Shown here in pieces: positions 50,166 through 58,617 of a stretch of 64,000 nt of DNA (positions within the stretch are counted from its first letter, which is position 1; each line of letters starts with the position of its first letter). A program made the position numbers and the translations under genes. This stretch comes from Ruminiclostridium papyrosolvens DSM 2782 (GTDB lineage: Bacteria > Bacillota > Clostridia > Acetivibrionales > DSM-1351). The notes beneath the pieces are model-generated. The model saw only the letters and a list, made by a program, of their open reading frames with translations, was not told the origin of the DNA and made no database searches. The stretch covers positions 1,240,001 through 1,304,000 of the forward strand of contig NZ_CP119677.1 in the NCBI RefSeq assembly GCF_029318685.1, given 5' to 3'.

Positions 50166-50960
50166 ATGCAACAGTACCTAGATTTATGTAAACATATACT
50201 AAATAACGGTATTAAAAAGGAAGACAGAACAGGAACGGGAACTATAAGCACTTTTGGATACCAGATGAGATTTGATCTTCAAAAGGGATTTCCATTATTA
50301 ACAACTAAAAAACTTCATTTAAAGTCAATAATACATGAACTGCTCTGGTTTATAAGCGGAGAAACAAACATAAAGTATTTAAAGGAAAACGGAGTTTCTA
50401 TATGGGATGAGTGGGCAGATGAAAATGGCGACCTTGGCCCAGTATACGGACATCAATGGAGGTCTTGGAGTACACCGGACGGAAGAAGCATTGACCAGCT
50501 CAAGGGAGTTCTTGAGCAAATAAAGAACAATCCTGATTCCAGAAGATTAATAGTAAGCTCATGGAATGTATCAGATATAGAAAAAATGGCTTTGCCCCCA
50601 TGTCATTGTTTTTATCAGTTTTATGTGATTAACGGGACACTTTCCTGTATGTTGTACCAGAGAAGTGCTGACGTTTTTATTGGTGTGCCCTTTAACATAG
50701 CATCATACGCATTGTTTACAATGATGATAGCTCAAAGCTGCGGACTCAAAGCCGGCGAATTTGTCCATACTCTGGGGGATGCGCACATTTATCTGAATCA
50801 TATTGAACAGGTAAATCTGCAATTGAGCCGTGATACAAGGGCTTTGCCAAAAATGAATATTAATCCCGACGTAAAGGACTTATTTGACTTTAAATACAGT
50901 GATTTTACATTAACAGATTATGACCCACATCCAAATATTAAAGGAGCGGTGGCTGTATGA
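50166..50960 (+). CDS. thyA: Thymidylate synthase (folate-dependent)
   Basis: ThyA methylates dUMP with methylene-tetrahydrofolate, producing dTMP and dihydrofolate. The 264-residue length is the E. coli type. Motifs are [19 protein letters not shown] (phosphate-binding arginine), the catalytic cysteine in [12 protein letters not shown] (near 146), [10 protein letters not shown] and the dUMP-binding [18 protein letters not shown]. It overlaps folA by four bases, and FolA regenerates the folate. Confidence 0.97.
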   Translation: MQQYLDLCKHILNNGIKKEDRTGTGTISTFGYQMRFDLQKGFPLLTTKKLHLKSIIHELLWFISGETNIKYLKENGVSIWDEWADENGDLGPVYGHQWRSWSTPDGRSIDQLKGVLEQIKNNPDSRRLIVSSWNVSDIEKMALPPCHCFYQFYVINGTLSCMLYQRSADVFIGVPFNIASYALFTMMIAQSCGLKAGEFVHTLGDAHIYLNHIEQVNLQLSRDTRALPKMNINPDVKDLFDFKYSDFTLTDYDPHPNIKGAVAV

Positions 50961-51439
50961 TATCAATGATATGGGCTATGGGCCGTAACAATGCCCTTGG
51001 CTGTAAGAACAGAATGCCTTGGCACATACCGGCTGATTTTGCATACTTTAAAAGAATTACTATGGGAAAAACCGTCATTATGGGAAGAAAAACTTTTGAC
51101 TCTCTGGGCAAACCCTTACCGGGCAGAAAAAACATAGTAATTACAAGAGCTACAGACTATAGTCCGGAGGGCTGTACTACGGTTCATTCAATAAAAAAAG
51201 CCATGGAGTACATAGGTGAAGAGGAAGCTTTTATAATTGGTGGAGCTGAAATATACAAAGAATTTCTTCCTAGTGCAGACAGACTGTATTTAACTCTGAT
51301 AGAAAAAGAGTTTGAAGCAGATGTTTTTTTTCCTGAAATTGACTACAGCCAATGGAAACAGATATCAGGAGAGCTTGGCACCAAGGATGAAAAAAATCCA
51401 TATGAATATAAGTGGCTTGTATATGAAAGAATAAAATAA
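50957..51439 (+). CDS. folA: Dihydrofolate reductase
   Basis: FolA reduces dihydrofolate to tetrahydrofolate with NADPH. The 160-residue protein has [32 protein letters not shown], with the substrate-binding acidic residue in the ADFAYFK helix. [23 protein letters not shown] and the NADPH loop [14 protein letters not shown] follow. It is translationally coupled to thyA. Confidence 0.96.
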   Translation: MISMIWAMGRNNALGCKNRMPWHIPADFAYFKRITMGKTVIMGRKTFDSLGKPLPGRKNIVITRATDYSPEGCTTVHSIKKAMEYIGEEEAFIIGGAEIYKEFLPSADRLYLTLIEKEFEADVFFPEIDYSQWKQISGELGTKDEKNPYEYKWLVYERIK

Positions 51440-51466
51440 TAGGGGAAATAAGGATGTATAAAAATG

Positions 51467-51495
51467 TTGACAGAGTGAAGATATTTTGTTATCAT
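51467..51495 (+). promoter_or_regulatory. Sigma-A promoter of the infC operon
   Basis: TTGACA at 51467-51472 and TATCAT at 51490-51495 are separated by 17 bases. Transcripts begin near 51502 and carry a leader of about 200 bases. Confidence 0.75.
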
Positions 51496-51501
51496 ATTTA
51501 T

Positions 51502-51691
51502 GCAAAACAAGAAGAAGTTTTTCCACTTCTCACCTGAGCGGACAAGATTTGCCGGGTCAATATCGGTTTTAAACATATTTATATGTAATGGCTGAGATTT
51601 GAGATTATTAGTGGATACTTGCTTCTATCCACTTTTTTTATTGTTTAAATATTATATGGACTTGAAGAGAATCTTCTTGCCTATTAAATGC
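51502..51691 (+). promoter_or_regulatory. infC-rpmI-rplT leader (L20-type attenuator)
   Basis: The leader contains an intrinsic terminator about 65 bases before infC and upstream paired elements such as GAAGAAGT/ACTTCTC. In Firmicutes, ribosomal protein L20 binds this leader and promotes premature termination. Position and terminator fit that scheme; the L20 binding site itself was not verified. Confidence 0.6.
51610..51640 (+). terminator. Attenuator terminator in the infC leader
   Basis: AGTGGATA at 51610-51617 pairs with TATCCACT at 51626-51633 with an eight-base loop, followed by a T tract. Confidence 0.85.
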
Positions 51692-51704
51692 GGAGGTGTC
51701 AGTT

Positions 51705-52217
51705 ATTAGCAAAAATGAATTAATGATCAATGAGGATATAAGGGATAAAGAAGTTAGACTTATCGATGCTGATGGTACTATGCTTGGTATATTAGCAATT
51801 AACGAAGCCCAAAAACTTGCCAATTCAAAAAATCTTGACCTGGTAAAGATCGCTCCACAAGGAGTACCGCCTGTCTGTAAGATAATGGACTACGGTAAAT
51901 ATATGTTCGAGCTTGCCAAGAAAGAGAAAGAAGCAAGGAAAAATCAGAAGATCATAAGCATAAAGGAAGTTAGAGTTTCCCCTTCTATAGAAGACCATGA
52001 TTTTGAATTCAAAGTTAAGAATGCATATAAGTTCTTAAAGGATGGAGATAAGGTCAAGGTTTCCGTTAAATTTAGGGGAAGAGAAATGCATTACACCTCA
52101 ATAGGCAACGAAATTCTAGGCAAGTTTGAAGAAGCAGTAAAAGATGTTGGAACAGTTGAGAAAAGACCAAAACTTGAAGGCAAAAGTATGATAATGATAC
52201 TTAATCCAAAGCAGTAG
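51705..52217 (+). CDS. infC: Translation initiation factor IF-3, AUU start
   Basis: IF-3 binds the 30S subunit and checks the start codon. I place the start at ATT 51705. It is eight bases after GGAGG (51692-51696) and gives a protein beginning (M)SKNELMINEDIRDKEVRLID, aligned with Bacillus IF-3 (ISKDFLINEQIRAREVRLID). The GTG at 51696 overlaps the ribosome site and cannot use it. AUU starts in infC allow IF-3 to control its own synthesis, as established in E. coli. The N-domain (about 1-75) and C-domain (VRVSPSIEDHDFEFKVKNA onward) are complete. Confidence 0.95.
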   Translation: MSKNELMINEDIRDKEVRLIDADGTMLGILAINEAQKLANSKNLDLVKIAPQGVPPVCKIMDYGKYMFELAKKEKEARKNQKIISIKEVRVSPSIEDHDFEFKVKNAYKFLKDGDKVKVSVKFRGREMHYTSIGNEILGKFEEAVKDVGTVEKRPKLEGKSMIMILNPKQ

Positions 52218-52234
52218 GATAGGAGGAGAATGAT

Positions 52235-52432
52235 ATGCCAAAGTTAAAGACACATAGTGCATCTAAAAAGAGATTTAGAGTTACAGCTACAGGTAAGATC
52301 AAAAGAGGTCAGGCTTGGAGAAACCATAGACTTGTATCAAAGTCAAGAAAAGCTAAAAAGCATCATAGATTAGGTGCATACGTTTCAGCTGCACAAGAAG
52401 CTACTATCAAAAAACTTATTCCATATAAATAA
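52235..52432 (+). CDS. rpmI: Ribosomal protein bL35
   Basis: The 65-residue basic protein has the full bL35 sequence pattern (MPKLKTHSASKKRFRVTATG, then NHRLVSKSRKAKKHHRLG). It is encoded 17 bases after infC with AGGAGG before the ATG, in the standard infC-rpmI-rplT order. Confidence 0.97.
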   Translation: MPKLKTHSASKKRFRVTATGKIKRGQAWRNHRLVSKSRKAKKHHRLGAYVSAAQEATIKKLIPYK

Positions 52433-52450
52433 GAAGGAGGACGAAGGTTT

Positions 52451-52804
52451 ATGGCAAGAGTTAAAGGTGCGGTTAGAACCCGTGCAAGACATAAAAAGAT
52501 ATTAAAGCTTGCAAAAGGATATTTTGGTGCAAAGAGCAAGCTCTACAGAATGGCAAACCAAGCCGTAATGAAATCTTTGAATTACGCTTTCAATGACAGA
52601 AGAGCTAAGAAGAGAGATTTCAGAAAGCTTTGGATCGCAAGAATAAATGCTGCTGCAAGAATTAACGGTTTATCATATAGCAAATTCATCAGCGGTTTGA
52701 AGAAGTCAGGAATAGAACTTAACAGAAAAGTTCTTGCTGATTTGGCAGTAAACGATGCGGCTGCATTTGCTAAGCTTGCTGAAACTGCAAAAGCTGCTAA
52801 ATAA
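52451..52804 (+). CDS. rplT: Ribosomal protein bL20
   Basis: The 117-residue protein has the bL20 pattern [29 protein letters not shown] with the long basic N-terminal helix, and [19 protein letters not shown]20 assembles 23S rRNA early and is the expected feedback repressor of this operon through its leader. Confidence 0.97.
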   Translation: MARVKGAVRTRARHKKILKLAKGYFGAKSKLYRMANQAVMKSLNYAFNDRRAKKRDFRKLWIARINAAARINGLSYSKFISGLKKSGIELNRKVLADLAVNDAAAFAKLAETAKAAK

Positions 52805-52836
52805 TAAATTTGACATATGCAGTAAATTTAGAATAT

Positions 52837-52866
52837 AAGGAGTCCTCGTTGAGGCTCCTTTATTTG
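52837..52866 (+). terminator. Terminator after rplT
   Basis: AAGGAG and CCTC (52837-52847, with one bulged T) pair with GAGGCTCCTT at 52851-52860, followed by TTATTTGATTT. The tail is only moderately T-rich. Confidence 0.7.
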
Positions 52867-52910
52867 ATTTCATACAATACCGGACAGTTTTCCTGAAAGG
52901 AGAAGGACAG

Positions 52911-54110
52911 ATGGACAGAGTAGTTTTTCTAGTGGATATGAACGCATTTTTTATAAGCTGTGAAATGTCCAGAAACTCTGAACTGGCAGGAAAACCCGCT
53001 GCTGTAGCGGGTAATCCCAAAACCAGAACCGGGATAATTCTTGCTGCAAACTATGAAGCAAGAAAATTTGGGGTTAAAACTACTATGGTTATTCATCAGG
53101 CTCTGAAGCTTTGCCCTGATATGTTGCTTGTTCCGCCGGAGCACAGGTACTATGAAAAAAAGTCCATGGAAGTTATGGAGATACTTGCAAGATTTTCTCC
53201 GATTATAGAACAAAACAGTATAGATGAAGCGTGGCTGGATATGTCCGGTACAGAGACACTCTTTGGAAGCCCTGTAGAAGCTGCACAACAGATAATGGAT
53301 GCAATAAATGACGAGTTGGGCTTATGGTGTTCTATAGGAATTTCTCAAAACAAGCTTTTGTCAAAAATAGCATCTGAAATTAAGAAGCCAATGGGAATAA
53401 CCGAACTCTGGCAGAAAGACATTCAAACTAAATTGTGGCCTTTAAAAGTAACCGACCTGTACGGAATAGGTAAACAGACTGGACTGAAGCTTAGCAATTT
53501 AGGGATAAAGACTATAGGTGAACTGGCAAACTATAATTCACAGGCTTTGGTCAGTTTCCTTGGCAGACAGGGGCTGGAGCTTCAAAGAATGGCAAACGGG
53601 ATTGATGAGTCAGCAGTTACGCCTCATGTGTCAGGTGAAATGAAGTCCATCGGGCGATCAACGACACTTTCGTCAGATATAACAGATATTGATGAAGTGA
53701 AGACGACCTTTATTGAAATGTGCGAAGAAGTCGGCTACGAAGCCCGTAAAAACAATAAAAAGGGACGTACTATTCAAATAACCATAAAGTACTCGGATTT
53801 TAAGACAATAACAAGACAAACAAGCATAGAGCCTACTTATCTCACAAAAGACATATATGAGACAGGTTTCTCTGTCTTAAATAAAAACTGGAACAGTTTA
53901 ATGCCTGTCCGTTTAATAGGAATAAGCATCAGTGGCTTTGAAAATGACAGCCTTTCAGGACAAATGTCACTATTTGATACAATTGAATTTTGTGACAGTT
54001 CATCCCGAAAAGAAGAAAAGCTTGAAAAAGCCATTGATTCAATAAGAAGTAGATTAGGAACAAACTCTATTGGCAGGGCCATACAAATTAAGAACCCTAA
54101 AATAAAGTAA
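52911..54110 (+). CDS. dinB: DNA polymerase IV (Y-family)
   Basis: This error-prone translesion polymerase has 399 residues. It shows the Y-family catalytic blocks VFLVDMNAFFISCE (4-17) and IDEAWLDMSG (near 105), a helix-hairpin-helix segment around LKVTDLYGIGKQTGLKLSNLGIKTIGEL, a little-finger domain, and a candidate beta-clamp motif QMSLFD near residue 352. The ATG follows AAAGGAGAAGG. It ends exactly next to the convergent PilZ gene. Confidence 0.94.
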   Translation: MDRVVFLVDMNAFFISCEMSRNSELAGKPAAVAGNPKTRTGIILAANYEARKFGVKTTMVIHQALKLCPDMLLVPPEHRYYEKKSMEVMEILARFSPIIEQNSIDEAWLDMSGTETLFGSPVEAAQQIMDAINDELGLWCSIGISQNKLLSKIASEIKKPMGITELWQKDIQTKLWPLKVTDLYGIGKQTGLKLSNLGIKTIGELANYNSQALVSFLGRQGLELQRMANGIDESAVTPHVSGEMKSIGRSTTLSSDITDIDEVKTTFIEMCEEVGYEARKNNKKGRTIQITIKYSDFKTITRQTSIEPTYLTKDIYETGFSVLNKNWNSLMPVRLIGISISGFENDSLSGQMSLFDTIEFCDSSSRKEEKLEKAIDSIRSRLGTNSIGRAIQIKNPKIK

Positions 54111-54821
54111 TTATTTTTTTGATATAGGATTGTTTTTCAGCATAAGCCTCTGTTTTTTAAAAATGAACTTAGTGAGCGTAATTAAATCCTGAGGAGAGAT
54201 ATAAATAAAATTCATACCCACTTCGTGCTTCTTGTTTTCCACACTTGTTGAACGGATCACCTGTGCCAGCACCCGTATTTGTCCCATACTTTCAAGGTCG
54301 ATGGAAATATCCGATATCATGCCGGAGTCAAAGGAATTATCCATAATCAGGCATATACCGCTTCCGCTGATGTTTTTGGTTAATGCATTCTTTAACTCAT
54401 TTGAAGGTATTTCTTTAAATTCCGGCTTTTCCCCGATTAAGGGCTGGTCATCAACAGTAACATATTTACATTCCAAAACAGTATTGAGTCTGTAGTTCAT
54501 TCTTCTTTGTATTTTTTTAAATTCACTGGTTATTAACGCATCAAAGGCTTCCAAATATCCTAATTTTTTATATTTTTTTACAGTGGCATTAAAGTGCATC
54601 AGTTCTTGTCTGTGACTTAAAAAGTACACAACAATGTTCAGCCCGGCAGAAAGATACTTGTAACGACCCTCACTCATTGGTGCAGCAATAGTTATGTTTT
54701 TTTCGTCTGCCACATCCAGCAACTGGCTGATATAGCTGGATGTCTGTGAGGGAAAACTTTTTATGTACTCTGGTATTTCAATTTCTAATTTGGTCCCGAT
54801 TATAATGTCGTTTGCATTCAT
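54111..54821 (-). CDS. YcgR-like PilZ domain c-di-GMP receptor
   Basis: The 236-residue protein has an N-terminal YcgR-type domain (IIIGTKLEIEIPEYI to about 95) and a C-terminal PilZ domain. The c-di-GMP-binding residues are present: RxxxR in QRRMNYRLNTVL (near 106) and NxSxxG in KNISGSGICLIMD (near 153). Proteins of this kind slow motility or alter secretion when c-di-GMP rises. It is monocistronic and may act in the same signalling network as the degenerate GGDEF protein encoded at 23316. Confidence 0.9.
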   Translation of the reverse strand: MNANDIIIGTKLEIEIPEYIKSFPSQTSSYISQLLDVADEKNITIAAPMSEGRYKYLSAGLNIVVYFLSHRQELMHFNATVKKYKKLGYLEAFDALITSEFKKIQRRMNYRLNTVLECKYVTVDDQPLIGEKPEFKEIPSNELKNALTKNISGSGICLIMDNSFDSGMISDISIDLESMGQIRVLAQVIRSTSVENKKHEVGMNFIYISPQDLITLTKFIFKKQRLMLKNNPISKK

Positions 54822-55002
54822 TAGAGTTCTCCGTAATAATTCATATTTAATTTTATAGTTGATATTTTTATTATATTCTAAATATTATAAATTTTAAACA
54901 CTAAAGAATGATTTTCTGGAGAGTGGACACGGTATTAAATGTGAGATATAATTATCACTGGTATTATGGATGGATAATTTTATAATAGCGGAAGTGATGG
55001 AT

Positions 55003-55794
55003 ATGAAGAGATATTTTACAGGCAACAAATATGAAACTACAGAAAATAAGCGAAATATATTTGACAAGCTTTTTCTCAATTCGAGATGGTATTTTGTTTA
55101 CGGCTATGGAAAAGTAGTTTTAAAAGGAAGAAACCTTGCTGTAAAGAATAAATATGATACAGAAGAGTGGGCGGATTCCAGCTATACTATAGTTGAATGT
55201 ATTGAAAAGAGCGGTGGTAGACTTTTTATTGATGGTATGGATAATATTACAAAGCATGATGGGCCTGTTGTGTTTGTAAGTAACCACATGAGCACATTGG
55301 AAACTTTTGTATTTCCTTGTATAATTGCACCGTTGAAGGAAGTTACCTATGTTGTAAAGGATTCTCTTGTAACAATGCCAATATTCGGGCCTATTATGAG
55401 AAGCAGAAACCCTATAGTCGTTTCCAGAAAGAACTCAAGACAGGATTTACTAAATGTTATAAACAAGGGCAAGGAAATATTGGCTGAGGGAAGGTCCATT
55501 GTTTTATTTCCTGAAGGAACAAGACAGGAGCAATTCAGTCCTGAAAAGTTTAATTCACTGGGTATAAAGCTTGCAAAAGAGGCAGGCGTACCAGTAATAC
55601 CTGTTGCAATAAAAACTGATTTTTGGGGAAATGGCAAGCTTATAAAGGATATTGGACCAATCCATAGAAAAGAACCCGTATGTATGTCTTTTGGCGAACC
55701 CATAACCATAACGGGGAACGGTAAGGCAGAACATAAGCAGATAATAGAGTTTATTACTGAAAAAACGAATGAATTTAAAAGCATCAAAATTTGA
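55003..55794 (+). CDS. PlsC-family acyltransferase
   Basis: The 263-residue protein has lysophosphatidate-acyltransferase-like motifs: FVSNHMSTLETFVFP (the usual HX4D motif occurs as HX4E, with Glu as the sixth residue) and IVLFPEGTRQEQF near 170, then VPVIPVAIKTDFWG. It acylates a glycerophosphate-type acceptor at the membrane, or a related substrate. The ATG at 55003 is supported by GCGGAAGTG eight bases upstream. In-frame ATGs at 54997 and 54970 are alternatives. Confidence 0.83.
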   Translation: MKRYFTGNKYETTENKRNIFDKLFLNSRWYFVYGYGKVVLKGRNLAVKNKYDTEEWADSSYTIVECIEKSGGRLFIDGMDNITKHDGPVVFVSNHMSTLETFVFPCIIAPLKEVTYVVKDSLVTMPIFGPIMRSRNPIVVSRKNSRQDLLNVINKGKEILAEGRSIVLFPEGTRQEQFSPEKFNSLGIKLAKEAGVPVIPVAIKTDFWGNGKLIKDIGPIHRKEPVCMSFGEPITITGNGKAEHKQIIEFITEKTNEFKSIKI

Positions 55795-55856
55795 ATAAAT
55801 TCTCATTTTAGTCTTGTAAAATAAATTATTTACTAGTAAAATAATATAATGAGATT

Positions 55857-55933
55857 CGGGGTGTAGCGAAGCTTGGTATCGCGCTTGGTTCGGGACTAAG
55901 AGGCCGGAGGTTCAAATCCTCTCACTCCGACCA
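55857..55933 (+). tRNA. tRNA-Pro (anticodon CGG)
   Basis: A complete 77-base cloverleaf is present. The acceptor stem CGGGGTG pairs with CACTCCG, the D arm is GCGAAGCTTGGTATCGC, the anticodon loop TTCGGGA has CGG at 55891-55893, the T loop is TTCAAAT, and CCA is encoded at 55931-55933. It reads CCG codons. A terminator follows at once. Confidence 0.96.
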
Positions 55934-55934
55934 T

Positions 55935-55976
55935 AAAAGGACTTGCTGATATATGTTGGCAAGTCCTTTTTATATT
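55935..55976. terminator. Bidirectional terminator after tRNA-Pro
   Basis: AAAAGGACTTGC at 55935-55946 pairs with GCAAGTCCTTTT at 55959-55970 over 12 bases. T runs on both strands let it end the tRNA and the convergent ABC transporter gene. Confidence 0.88.
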
Positions 55977-58331
55977 TTACTCACTCCTTAGTGCTTCAAC
56001 AGCATCCTTTCTGGAAGCCATTTTGGCAGGAATATGACCACCAATTATAGTAAGAACTGTACTTAGTAGGACAAGCAGTAATGCATGAAGTATTTGCAGC
56101 TGGGCCACACCTTTGAGCTCTGTCATATTATATATAATCTTATTTATAGGTATCGTTAATAAATATGCAATTACTATACCAAGTATGCCTGAGAATACAC
56201 CTATAATGCAGGTTTCGGCATCAAATACCCGGGAAATATCCTTTTTCCTTGCACCAAGCGAACGCAGTATGCCTATTTCCTTTGTACGTTCCAGTACTGA
56301 AGTGTAAGTGATAATACTTATCATAATCAGGCTTACCACAAGAGAAATTGAAGCAAACGCTAAAAGCACGATAGTAATACCGCGCATAATTCCTCCTGTC
56401 ATCTGAGACATAGTTCCGGCAAGGTCGGTATAAAATATTTTATTATCGAGAGACTTGCCTTCATTATATGCATCCAGATAAGCCGTAACAGCATCCTTAT
56501 CACTGAAATTGTCCGGATAAACCATTATCATAAATGGGGAGGCAGTTCCGCCCAGATATGCTAGGAACATAGATTTTTCGGTTTTATCCATATTCTGCAT
56601 GGTAATGACATTTTTACTGCTGTCCGTCTGCTCTTTTACGATGTCGGAATCTTTAGAGCTGTTAATTACCAACTGGGTCAGTTTATCACTGTAAGCAATA
56701 CCGGGAGCAAGAATTCCGATTTTAACGGTTTGCTTCTTTCTTACTACCCCTGTAATAGTAACGGGAATACTTTTTTTAGAAGAATACATGGCTTCATAAT
56801 TATCGCCCGGAAGATATGTGCCGAACTCGGTTTTAACATAATAATCATTGTTTGATATTATCTTAAACTCGGTACCTACAATGTCATCAAAATTAATAGA
56901 TTTTTTATTGTCGGTTAGAAAGCCCAGACCTTTTAGTATAGTATAGTTTATACGGTTTTTAGAATCTACTACAAGTACCATATCAGTAGGCTTGTCGGGA
57001 TATTTACCTGCCATAAGCTCATAATTTTTCGAAAGATATGACTGGTCATCTTTTTTTAACTGCTGTGGATAAGACGAAAGGCCAACTCCTTCCATACTGG
57101 ACGTGTTTGCTTTTTCCTTCAGGGCTTCCAGAGGGTTAAACAACGACACGGGGGAGGCTTTTCCGTTAATTTTACGCACCAGATTAATTCCTACTATTCG
57201 GGCATAGCCTATACTGCTACAAATTTTAGGATTAATTTTACCGATATATTCCAGATATTCCTCGGTAAAAATATTTCTATGATTAAATATGCTTTTTGAC
57301 GAATCATACAAGTATACCTTGTCTGAAGCAGCATATTCAGCATTTCCGGTACTTGTTTTCTTTGTTTCACTTTTGAATGATTTTATATTTTCCGAATTCA
57401 TATGAGAGGGAGTTTGCGTCAGTATTATGGGAAATTCAGCGAGGGCATCACTCTGAAATTTGTCAATCTGTTTCTTGAAACCTGCAGACAGGCTCAGAAT
57501 AACCGCTATACCAATTATTCCAATACTTGAAGCCAATGAGGTAAGAAAAGCTCTCCACTTTTTTGTTTTAATATTGTTAAATGACAGTTTAAGGGCCGTA
57601 AAAAAGCTCATGCTGGTTTTTTTTAGGTGAAATCCGGCTGACGATTGAAGAGGCTCACAGGGATTACTGTCGGAAATAATTTTACCGTCTTTAAAATTAA
57701 TGATTCTGTCGGCGTATTTTTCAGCAATAGCAGGATTGTGCGTTACCATAATAACCAGACGATTTTGAGATATATTTTTTATTAAGTCCATAATTTGAAT
57801 ACTTGTTTCTGAATCTAAAGCGCCTGTAGGCTCATCGCATAAAAGAATTTCAGGGTCATTGGAAAGCGCTCGGGCAATTGCCACACGCTGCATTTGACCA
57901 CCTGACAGTTGGTTTGGCTTTTTATGAAGATGTTCCTTGAGGCCAACTTTATTCAATACCTCCAGAGATTTTTTCCTTTTTTCTTCCTGGGGAATTCCAC
58001 TTAAGGTCATACCCAGTTCCACATTATCAATAATACTCAGATGGTTAATCAGGTTGTAGCTCTGAAATACAAAGCCTATGGAATTGTTTCGGTATGCGTC
58101 CCATTCTTTTTCCGTAAATTGGGATGTGTTTTTACCCCTTATACTCATTTCACCTGAATCGTATCTGTCCAGTCCTCCGAGAATATTTAAAAAAGTTGTT
58201 TTGCCTGACCCGCTTGTGCCCAAAATTGCAACGAACTCTTTTTTCCGAAAGCACACACTTATTTCTGACAGTGCTATAGTGTCCACATTTCCCACATGAT
58301 AGGTTTTACTGATTCTAATTAATTCCAGCAT
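55977..58331 (-). CDS. MacB-like ABC transporter, fused ATPase and permease
   Basis: The 784-residue protein has an N-terminal LolD/MacB-type ATPase: Walker A LGTSGSGKTTFLN, Q-loop FVFQSYNLINHLS, signature LSGGQMQRVAIARAL and Walker B ILLCDEPTGALDS. A FtsX/MacB permease follows, with one helix near residue 285, a large extracellular domain and three C-terminal helices (SLVVSLIMISIITYT onward). Type VII ABC proteins act by mechanotransmission, for example peptide or lipoprotein export or bacitracin-type resistance. The ATG at 58331 (MLELIRISKTY) follows GGAGC; upstream in-frame codons lack a ribosome site. No two-component system is adjacent. Confidence 0.9.
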   Translation of the reverse strand: MLELIRISKTYHVGNVDTIALSEISVCFRKKEFVAILGTSGSGKTTFLNILGGLDRYDSGEMSIRGKNTSQFTEKEWDAYRNNSIGFVFQSYNLINHLSIIDNVELGMTLSGIPQEEKRKKSLEVLNKVGLKEHLHKKPNQLSGGQMQRVAIARALSNDPEILLCDEPTGALDSETSIQIMDLIKNISQNRLVIMVTHNPAIAEKYADRIINFKDGKIISDSNPCEPLQSSAGFHLKKTSMSFFTALKLSFNNIKTKKWRAFLTSLASSIGIIGIAVILSLSAGFKKQIDKFQSDALAEFPIILTQTPSHMNSENIKSFKSETKKTSTGNAEYAASDKVYLYDSSKSIFNHRNIFTEEYLEYIGKINPKICSSIGYARIVGINLVRKINGKASPVSLFNPLEALKEKANTSSMEGVGLSSYPQQLKKDDQSYLSKNYELMAGKYPDKPTDMVLVVDSKNRINYTILKGLGFLTDNKKSINFDDIVGTEFKIISNNDYYVKTEFGTYLPGDNYEAMYSSKKSIPVTITGVVRKKQTVKIGILAPGIAYSDKLTQLVINSSKDSDIVKEQTDSSKNVITMQNMDKTEKSMFLAYLGGTASPFMIMVYPDNFSDKDAVTAYLDAYNEGKSLDNKIFYTDLAGTMSQMTGGIMRGITIVLLAFASISLVVSLIMISIITYTSVLERTKEIGILRSLGARKKDISRVFDAETCIIGVFSGILGIVIAYLLTIPINKIIYNMTELKGVAQLQILHALLLVLLSTVLTIIGGHIPAKMASRKDAVEALRSE

Positions 58332-58477
58332 AAGTCTTTGCTCCGATTTTATAAGAATACCTATAATATATAAGAGTATTTTGGTCAAATGCTGAAAAGA
58401 TATTCAGTCAAATTTTAACGGAATAATAATAAATTCTTATTATTGTATAAATACTATAAAAGAATTATAAAAATGTA

Positions 58478-58506
58478 TTACCATATGTACTTTGTTCTGC
58501 TATAAT
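58478..58506 (+). promoter_or_regulatory. Candidate promoter of the radical SAM operon
   Basis: TTACCA at 58478-58483 and TATAAT at 58501-58506 are 17 bases apart with TGC before the -10. The start codon is 112 bases further on. Confidence 0.5.
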
Positions 58507-58617
58507 ATTTTTTGGTACTCGAAAGATTATTTTGGTAAAAATCGGCTTTTAGCTGTATAGAATAACCGAGTTCTTTTTTTTTGCTATTTATAAATATTAG
58601 ATATATCGGAGGAAAAA

